DNA from: Fretibacterium sp.
GTDB taxonomy: Bacteria; Synergistota; Synergistia; Synergistales; Aminobacteriaceae
Direction: 5' to 3'
DNA length: 36,399 nucleotides
Assembly: GCA_012520235.1 (NCBI GenBank)
Contig: JAAYOR010000088.1
Location: forward strand, 1-36,399
In this document: in pieces, positions 31,109 through 36,399 of the stretch
Layout of the letters: every line of letters begins with the position of its first letter
Numbering within the stretch: the stretch's first letter is position 1
The notes under the pieces: model-generated
The model's input: only the letters and a program-made list of their open reading frames with translations
Database searches by the model: none
What the model was told of the DNA's origin: nothing
Program-made: the position numbers and the translations under genes

Positions 31109-32986
31109 TCACGCTTCCAGAGCGATCTCCAGGAGGGCGGAGAGTTTTTTGGCAAACGTTCCAGGGTCGGATACCGTTCCACCCTCCAGGAGCAGAGCCT
31201 GATCGTACAAAACAGGGGCAAAGTCCACAGCCCGGTCGTCCCCGGCATGGGCCAGCTCCATCAGGCGCCTCACTACCGGATGCTCCGGATTCAGCTCCAG
31301 AACTCGCTTACCGCCCTCAAACTCCCGGCCCATAGCGCGCATCAGATGCTCCATCTGGATTGAAACCCCTCCTTCTCCATCCTGGAGGCAGGAGGGAGAG
31401 GCCTTCATCCGGGTGGAGAGACGCACGTCACTGATCAGGGGCTTCATGAAATCCGACTCCAAAAACAGTTTTTTCAGAGGGGCAAAATCCTCCTCCAGAG
31501 CCTTTATCGCTTCATCCGCCCGCTTGCGCTCCTCCTCTGTTTCAATATCGGTCAGAGCGGCATTCAGCAGAGGACTTCCATCGAAGGTCTCCCGGTTCGC
31601 TACGATCAATTCGTCAACGGGATCCGACATCAAGAGGACCTCAAACCCCTTCTCGGAAAAGGTCTCCAGCTTCGGAGAGCTCCTCAGGATCGCCTCCTTA
31701 CCACAGAGACAGTAAATCCCCTCCTGCCCTTCCTTCATGCGGGACTTGTACTCAGCCAGAGTTGTCCAGCCCTCCAGCGCTGTGGAGCGGAAGAGACAGA
31801 GCTCCAGAATCGTCTCAACGTGTTCGCGATCCTGGACAACGCCCTCCTTAAAAATCCTGCCAAAGCCCTCCCAGAACTTTTCGTATTTATCCCGCTCGCT
31901 CTCACTCATCTTACGCAGGGTTCCGAATATCTTGCGCTGCGTGCTGCGCCGGATGACGCGCATGACGGGGTCTTCCTGAAGGAGCTCGCGGGAGATGTTC
32001 AGAGGCAGATCCTCGGAGTCCACCACCCCGCGCACAAAGCGCATGTAGTCCGGGATAAGCTCTTCATAATCGTTCATGATGAAGACGCGCTTGATATAGA
32101 GGCTCAGGCCCCCGGACTTGGGATTCATGAAGAGATCGAGCGTCGGCTCCTGAGGCAGGAACAGGATTCCACGGAAACTTACGCTACCTTCCGCATTCAG
32201 CATCACCCGCTTCAGCGGCTCGCGCCAGTCGTGAGTCAGATGCCTGTAGAACTCCTTGTACTCCTCCTCGGAGACCTCGCTCTCCGGCCGGGCCCAGATG
32301 GCCTTGCGGGAGTTCAGGGTCTGATCCTCAAACGACTCCTTGCCGTCCTTCCACTGCGAACACTGCATGACTATCGGCCATGCGATGAAGTCCGAGTATT
32401 TTTTAACGATCTCACGCAAGGTCCATTCATCCAGATAATCCTTGCCGTCCTCGCCCACAGGCCCTAGGTGGAGTGTCACCGTGGTCCCGCACTCGGCCCG
32501 CTCGGCTTCGGAGAGAGAGTAAAACTCGTCCCCTGTGGAGTCAAAGCGCCAGGCCTCCCCGGTCCCCAGCTTGCGCGAAACCAGCTCCACCCGTTCAGCC
32601 ACCATAAAGGCAGAGTAAAACCCCACCCCAAACTGGCCGATGAGCTGCTCCTGCGCTTTCGGGTCCTTGCCGGCAGCGGCCAGGAACTCCCTCGTTCCCG
32701 ATTTGGCTATCGTCCCAATATAGTTCACTATCTCGTCCCGCGTCATCCCGATACCGTTATCGGAAATAGAGAGCGTCCGCCTCTCTGCATCCCGCGCAAG
32801 TCGGATCTGGGGAGAAAAATCCGCGTATTCGCTGTTGGAAAGCCCCTCAATGCGCCGTTTGTCCAGCGCATCCGAAGCATTGGAGATCAGCTCACGCAAA
32901 AAGATATCGCGGTTGGAGTAAACGGAGTGGATCATCAGACGCAGTAGCTCCGCAGCCTCCGATTGAAAGTACAGTTTTTCCGTCAT
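31109..32986 (-). CDS. htpG: HtpG, Hsp90-family chaperone
   Basis: ATP-dependent dimeric chaperone, 625 aa, the standard bacterial length without the eukaryotic linker. GHKL ATPase motifs: ELISNASDALDKRR (Asn that coordinates Mg, residues about 31-44), DNGIGMT, and GQFGVGFYSAFMVA; the middle-domain Arg lies in DLPLNISRELLQ. The N-terminus FQSEAAELLRLMIHSVYSN is typical. ATG start with GAGGT about ten bases upstream. No CIRCE-type inverted repeat is seen in the 260-base upstream region, so HrcA control is unlikely from sequence. It follows the fabH terminator. Confidence 0.97.
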   Translation of the reverse strand: MTEKLYFQSEAAELLRLMIHSVYSNRDIFLRELISNASDALDKRRIEGLSNSEYADFSPQIRLARDAERRTLSISDNGIGMTRDEIVNYIGTIAKSGTREFLAAAGKDPKAQEQLIGQFGVGFYSAFMVAERVELVSRKLGTGEAWRFDSTGDEFYSLSEAERAECGTTVTLHLGPVGEDGKDYLDEWTLREIVKKYSDFIAWPIVMQCSQWKDGKESFEDQTLNSRKAIWARPESEVSEEEYKEFYRHLTHDWREPLKRVMLNAEGSVSFRGILFLPQEPTLDLFMNPKSGGLSLYIKRVFIMNDYEELIPDYMRFVRGVVDSEDLPLNISRELLQEDPVMRVIRRSTQRKIFGTLRKMSESERDKYEKFWEGFGRIFKEGVVQDREHVETILELCLFRSTALEGWTTLAEYKSRMKEGQEGIYCLCGKEAILRSSPKLETFSEKGFEVLLMSDPVDELIVANRETFDGSPLLNAALTDIETEEERKRADEAIKALEEDFAPLKKLFLESDFMKPLISDVRLSTRMKASPSCLQDGEGGVSIQMEHLMRAMGREFEGGKRVLELNPEHPVVRRLMELAHAGDDRAVDFAPVLYDQALLLEGGTVSDPGTFAKKLSALLEIALEA

Positions 32987-33046
32987 CGTGTTTTTTACCT
33001 CACTTCACCGTCCGCCGATTTCTGAAAGCCATCTTTATTTTAAACG

Positions 33047-33084
33047 AAAAAGCGCCTCTCGGCCACCGCAGCGCGTCGAGAGAC
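33047..33084 (-). terminator. Intrinsic terminator between the fabH pair and htpG
   Basis: On the minus strand GTCTCTCG (33084-33077) pairs with CGAGAGGC (33061-33054), eight pairs with one wobble, followed by GC and five Ts (33051-33047). It ends transcription of the fabH pair about 165 bases after its last stop codon. Confidence 0.7.
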
Positions 33085-33247
33085 ACTTCTTGCCATCATC
33101 ATTATTGATTATCGGGAGCTGTAGGGACCAGGAGCAGCAGAGCGGAGAGATATTCCTCAATGCCCAAGGAGCCATCAAGACCATCGCATCGAAACGACCT
33201 CCAAATTAAGAAGAGGAGGAGGTCAGTACCGCTCAGGCAAATTTACT

Positions 33248-34261
33248 TCAGGCTCCCCAAGTCAAAACAGCGCCACCCCAGGAGAGCCCGACGCCAAAGC
33301 CGATGATCAGGACCTTATCTCCCTTTTTCAAACGGCCTGCCCTCTCTATATCGTGGAGAGCGATAGGGATAGTGGAGCTGGCGGTGTTGCCGTGCTCCTC
33401 AATGTTAAAGACAAACTTCTCCTCCGGAATCTCCAGCGTCTCTCGCAGCTTTTCCAGCAGTATTCTGCTGGCCTGATGCGCCACCACCAGGCTGATTTCG
33501 TCAAGAGAGGTCTTGTTCTTCTCAAACACCTCAGCCATGCAAGGAGGGGCCGTTTCAAGGGAGAACTTGAGGATCTCAGGACCCTCCATGTAAAGGTGCT
33601 CCGGGGTGTGAACGTTGCCCCACCGATTGGTCGTCTCAACCCGCGTCTTGGGAGAGGGACGGCAAGCCCATGCGCCGGCCTGGATATGGAGCTTCGAAAA
33701 CCCGCTGCCGTCCGTGCCGAGGGAGAACTCCCCGATGCCCTCCGTCTCAGAAAGCTCAATGAGCGTCGCGGCAGCGCCGTCTCCGAGGAGGGTGCGAATG
33801 CTCTTGTCCATTGGATGCACGGCCCGTGTGACGGTGTCCGCTGTGATCAGGAGGACCTTGCGAGCCAGCCCGCCCATCACCAGGCCCTTGGCCAGAGCCA
33901 GACCGTAGATGAAGCCCGAACAGCCCAGGTTGTAGTCCAAAGCTCCGACGCTCTTCCTGAGCCCCAGGCGGTCCTGGACAATACAGGCCGTGGCCGGAAG
34001 AAAATAATCCGGGCACTCTGTACAGAGCAACAGAAAGTCTATCTCGGAACGCTCAATCCCATGCTCCTCAAACAAACGCTCACCAGCGGCAGTGGCCAGG
34101 TCGGAGACCAGCTCGTCCTCCACCACGTGCCGCTTTTTAATCCCCGTCTTACTGTATATTTTTCGCTCCGTCCAAACTCCGAACTGGCGCACCAGCTCCG
34201 CGTTATCCAGGATCTTTGGAGGCAAGAAAATTGAAATGGCCTTGATGGCAGCCTTCCTCAT
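33248..34261 (-). CDS. fabH: 3-oxoacyl-ACP synthase III (FabH-like), copy A
   Basis: Thiolase-fold ketosynthase, 337 aa, that condenses an acyl-CoA with malonyl-ACP in the cytosol. The Cys-His-Asn triad is intact: Cys114 in NLGCSGFIYG, His in VVAHQASRI (about 264), Asn in EEHGNTASSTIP (about 294). GDGAAATLIE and the C-terminal GFGVGLSWGGAVL are standard. It is the downstream member of a tandem pair, about 88% identical by eye to copy B; near the catalytic Asn it reads EHGNTA where copy B has the more classical NYGNTV. ATG with GAGGTGA ten bases upstream. No other fatty-acid genes are nearby, so it may start special acyl chains. Confidence 0.9.
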   Translation of the reverse strand: MRKAAIKAISIFLPPKILDNAELVRQFGVWTERKIYSKTGIKKRHVVEDELVSDLATAAGERLFEEHGIERSEIDFLLLCTECPDYFLPATACIVQDRLGLRKSVGALDYNLGCSGFIYGLALAKGLVMGGLARKVLLITADTVTRAVHPMDKSIRTLLGDGAAATLIELSETEGIGEFSLGTDGSGFSKLHIQAGAWACRPSPKTRVETTNRWGNVHTPEHLYMEGPEILKFSLETAPPCMAEVFEKNKTSLDEISLVVAHQASRILLEKLRETLEIPEEKFVFNIEEHGNTASSTIPIALHDIERAGRLKKGDKVLIIGFGVGLSWGGAVLTWGA

Positions 34262-34295
34262 CCGAATCTGTCACCTCTGTCTTCTATTCGCCTCC

Positions 34296-35306
34296 TCACC
34301 ATCTCAAGAGGGCACCACCCCAGGAGAGCCCGACGCCAAAGCCGAGGAGCAGGACCTCATCTCCCTTTTTCAGGCGGCCTGCCCTCTCCACATCGTAGAG
34401 GGCGATAGGGATAGTGGAGCTGACGGTATTGCCGTAATTCTCAATGTCAAAGACAAACTTCTCCTCCGGGATCTCCAGCCTCTCCCGCAGTTTCTCCAGG
34501 AGCATCCTGCTGGCCTGATGTGCCACCACCAGGCTGATCTCGTCAAGGGAGGTCCCGTTCTTTTCGAGCACCTCCGCCATGCAAGGGGGAGCCGTCTCAA
34601 GGGAAAAGTTAAGGATCTCAGGGCCGTCCATGTAAAGGTGCTCCGGGGTGCGAACGTTGCCCCATCGATTGGTCGTCTCAACCCGCGTCTTGGGGGAAGA
34701 GCGGCAGGCCCACGCGCCAGCCGGGATAAGGAGCTTCGAAAACCCGCTGCCGTCCGTGCCGAGGGAAAACTCCCCAATACCCTCCGTGTCGGAGCCTTCG
34801 ACGAGCGTCGCAGCGGCAGCGTCTCCAAAGATGGTGCGCGTGCTCTTGTCCATTGGATGGACGGTCCGTGTGATGGTATCCGCCGTGATCAGGAGGACCT
34901 TGCGGGCCACCCCACCCATCACCAGGCCCTTGGCCAGAGCCAGGCCGTAGATATAGCCCGAACAGCCCAAGTTGAAGTCCAGAGCGCCGACACCCTTCCT
35001 AAGCCCCAGGCGGTCCTGCACCAGACATGCCGTGGCCGGAAGAAAATAATCCGGACACTCTGTGCAGAGCAGTAGAAAGTCTATCTCAGAACGCTCGATC
35101 CCATGTTCCTCAAACAAACGCTCCCCGGCAGACGTGGCCAGGTCAGAGACCAGCTCATCCTCCACCACGTAACGTTGTTTGATCCCCGTCTTGTTATATA
35201 TTTTCTGTTCCGTCCAAACCCCGAACTGACGCACTAGCTCCGCATTGTCCAGCACCTTCGGGGGAAAGTAAACCGAGATGGCCTTAACACAAGTTCCTAT
35301 TTTCAA
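34296..35306 (-). CDS. fabH: 3-oxoacyl-ACP synthase III (FabH-like), copy B
   Basis: Upstream copy of the tandem ketosynthase pair, 336 aa. Triad intact: Cys in NLGCSGYIYG, His in VVAHQASRM, Asn in ENYGNTVSSTIP. It differs from copy A mainly at the N-terminus (KIGTCVKAISVYFPPKV) and in scattered substitutions, among them GDAAAATLVE for GDGAAATLIE and IPAGAWACRS for IQAGAWACRP. TTG start with GGAGGT about nine bases upstream. Only 34 bases separate it from copy A, so the two are co-transcribed. The primer acyl group cannot be read from sequence; separate substrate preferences for the copies are possible. Confidence 0.9.
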   Translation of the reverse strand: MKIGTCVKAISVYFPPKVLDNAELVRQFGVWTEQKIYNKTGIKQRYVVEDELVSDLATSAGERLFEEHGIERSEIDFLLLCTECPDYFLPATACLVQDRLGLRKGVGALDFNLGCSGYIYGLALAKGLVMGGVARKVLLITADTITRTVHPMDKSTRTIFGDAAAATLVEGSDTEGIGEFSLGTDGSGFSKLLIPAGAWACRSSPKTRVETTNRWGNVRTPEHLYMDGPEILNFSLETAPPCMAEVLEKNGTSLDEISLVVAHQASRMLLEKLRERLEIPEEKFVFDIENYGNTVSSTIPIALYDVERAGRLKKGDEVLLLGFGVGLSWGGALLRW

Positions 35307-35394
35307 AAAAGCTTACCTCCAAACAAAATAATCAAAAAATAACGATAAAGCACCTACGACAAGGCACAGTCTGCATCCATCTGTCCCCTACCGC

Positions 35395-36009
35395 TCACTG
35401 TTTTTTCTTCAAAGCTTTCAGGCGCTCCCTGGCGTCATCCGCCTCAGGGGTTGAGGGGTACTCTTTCACGATAAGAGAGTACCAGCGCTCTGCCCTCTTT
35501 CCTTCCCCGGCTTCCTTCCAGGAGTCCGCGCAGGTCCCAAGCAGAGAGAGCCGCCAGAGAGGATCCAGCTCTCCCGAGAGGAGCTCCTCGCAAAGGACAG
35601 CCCGACGCTCGGGGTTGTCCGAACTTTGGTAGAGGGCCACAAGGCGGCTTTTCACCTGAAACCTCCAGTGTGAGGAAGGATAACGCTCTAAAAAAAGCTC
35701 CAGCATCTCTCGCGCCTCATCCTCACGAGGCTCTTCAAAATCGTCCAGGTAGAGCTCGGAGAGAGCCCAGAGAGCCTCCTGAGCTGCAAGCGGATCAGAG
35801 TTTTCCCGGACCAGGGTGAGGTAGAGCTCCTCCCGCGCTTCAACATCAGAGTCGGGCGTCCGGGATATCTGCTGAAGGAGCTCAAGCGCCCTCCACTCAC
35901 CTTCTTCCGGCAACTCCGCCGGAACGGGAGCTGCAACAACCAGTGAGAGAAGGCATCCTGCCCCGATCGCCGCGAGAATGGAGCCTGTTTTTTTCCAAAA
36001 TTTCATCAT
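35395..36009 (-). CDS. Exported TPR-like repeat protein
   Basis: 204 aa. The signal peptide (KFWKKTGSILAAIGAGCLLSLVV, ending PVPA) is of the Sec/SPI type. The mature part is all helical with tetratricopeptide-like repeats: EALWALSELYLDDF, EMLELFLERYPSSHWRFQVKS, and AERWYSLIVKEYPSTPEADDARERL, the last two having the FxxxYPxSxxAxxA-like pattern of YbgF/BamD-type TPRs. Its partner and role are unknown; it presumably acts in the periplasm. ATG at 36009 has AGAGGT eight bases upstream; a TTG at 36030 has none. It lies between an FtsK-like gene and the fabH pair. Confidence 0.75.
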   Translation of the reverse strand: MMKFWKKTGSILAAIGAGCLLSLVVAAPVPAELPEEGEWRALELLQQISRTPDSDVEAREELYLTLVRENSDPLAAQEALWALSELYLDDFEEPREDEAREMLELFLERYPSSHWRFQVKSRLVALYQSSDNPERRAVLCEELLSGELDPLWRLSLLGTCADSWKEAGEGKRAERWYSLIVKEYPSTPEADDARERLKALKKKQ

Positions 36010-36160
36010 CGCCTGATACCTCTGGATCAAGAGTGTTCAGCCTTACGCAAAGATGTGGTTTGAACACCTGGCTGCATAAAGGCACTTTTACTTATTTTAA
36101 CGTTTCCTCCCCCGTTCGGCAAACAAGCAGGGCCGAAAGCGGCAATCCTGCGCAGCCAAA

Positions 36161-36214
36161 GCAAAGGACAAGGACGGGAAACTCTCGTACCCTTTTCCTC
36201 CCCGCACCTTGTCC
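36161..36214 (-). terminator. Terminator candidate after the FtsK-like gene
   Basis: On the minus strand GGACAAGG (36214-36207) pairs perfectly with CCTTGTCC (36173-36166), with an inner GGG/CCC stem, followed by TTTGCTTT. It starts right at the stop codon of the translocase gene. The loop is large, so confidence is moderate. Confidence 0.45.
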
Positions 36215-36399
36215 TCAGTCGGAGGGACGCCAAAAATCCCCGCTCAAAAGGGAGATGTCAGGGAGGGCGCCTTGGAGGCGCTCCACACTTGAGCCGTCTC
36301 CCACCAACATGTCTCCGCGTCCCAGAAGATACTGGGCCTGTCCAAAGGTGTCGCCCAGCACGATCTGACTATTTCTCTGGCTGCCCACCTTGAGAGCGA
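36215..36399 (-). CDS. FtsK/SpoIIIE-like DNA translocase, C-terminal end (partial)
   Basis: The last 60 residues of a gene running off the right edge. The sequence KVGSQRNSQIVLGD followed by QYLLGRGDMLVGDG and RLQGALPD corresponds to the end of the RecA-like motor of FtsK (usual form: V-S-S-x-x-D-S-x-x-I-L-D, then LLGRGDML, then R-x-Q-G). Shortly after this the protein ends (GDFWRPSD), so the winged-helix gamma domain that normally follows and reads KOPS/SRS sites seems absent. A shorter FtsK/HerA-type translocase is therefore possible. Function in chromosome segregation or DNA pumping is from the family. Confidence 0.65.
   Translation of the reverse strand, partial: ALKVGSQRNSQIVLGDTFGQAQYLLGRGDMLVGDGSSVERLQGALPDISLLSGDFWRPSD

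Noticed and set aside
33040-33090. tRNA-Leu/Ser-like string (GGTGGCCGAGAGGCG) on the minus strand
   Set aside because: No anticodon arm, T-arm or CCA end can be formed; the segment is explained by an intrinsic terminator.
32987-33247. Search for a CIRCE heat-shock element before htpG
   Set aside because: No TTAGCACTC-N9-GAGTGCTAA-like inverted repeat is present; only a terminator for the preceding genes was found.
1-36399. CRISPR arrays, rRNA, tRNA genes, integrase or complete insertion sequences
   Set aside because: No regularly spaced repeats, no tRNA cloverleaf, no rRNA-like stretch and no intact transposase were found on either strand by reading.

Overview
The window reads as chromosomal DNA of an anaerobic, Gram-negative-type bacterium. 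The flanks are GC-rich, and the mix of genes (secDF, a TRAP transporter, an E. coli-type dihydroxy-acid dehydratase lacking the first [2Fe-2S] cysteine, M42 peptidase, split CCA transferase/MutY/HtpG housekeeping genes) resembles Synergistota. That taxonomic guess is inference from general gene style, not from a marker gene. The left edge is probably a contig end: bases 1-55 are an exact inverted copy of 148-202, and this fold-back cuts off the 5' end of yajC.

Layout. 57-2899 (+): yajC (5' broken), secD, secF, the Sec accessory complex. 2989-5769 (+): a complete DctPQM TRAP transporter. 5836-7521 (+): ilvD, closed by a strong terminator. 7715-10228 (+): M42 aminopeptidase and the CCA-adding enzyme. 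10229-10815: a long AT-rich leader with palindromes and tandem repeats. 10816-18480 (+): an operon of lower GC content encoding a ribose-type ABC importer (binding protein, double ATPase, permease) followed by a TIM-barrel epimerase, a SIS-domain isomerase, DhaK, DhaL and a triosephosphate-isomerase homologue. 18636-24932 (-): a xylulokinase-like FGGY kinase and a second ABC importer (ferric/organophosphate type) with a PHP phosphatase. 25187-25483 (-): remnant of an IS200/IS605-type TnpB. 25508-27444 (-): mutY and a secreted DUF2993-like protein. 27846-28982 (+): AI-2E family permease. 29002-30165: a small membrane protein divergent from a LexA/CI-like S24 repressor, with a large palindromic operator between them. 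30390-32986 (-): an unknown helical protein and htpG. 33248-35306 (-): two tandem, near-identical FabH-like ketosynthases. 35395-36399 (-): an exported TPR-like protein and the C-terminus of an FtsK-like translocase.

The most interesting unit is the 10.8-18.5 kb operon. Its enzymes match, step for step, the back half of erythritol/threitol catabolism (EryC-type 3-epimerase, EryH/LerI-type isomerase, DhaK-type tetrulose kinase). The usual RpiB-type last isomerase is absent, and in its place stands a SIS protein of the 6-phospho-3-hexuloisomerase family with an altered phosphate loop. I propose a tetrulose-phosphate pathway ending in D-erythrose 4-phosphate. Two other units deserve a look: an ABC importer plus PHP phosphatase behind direct repeats that resemble a PhoP box, and the S24 repressor/small membrane protein pair.
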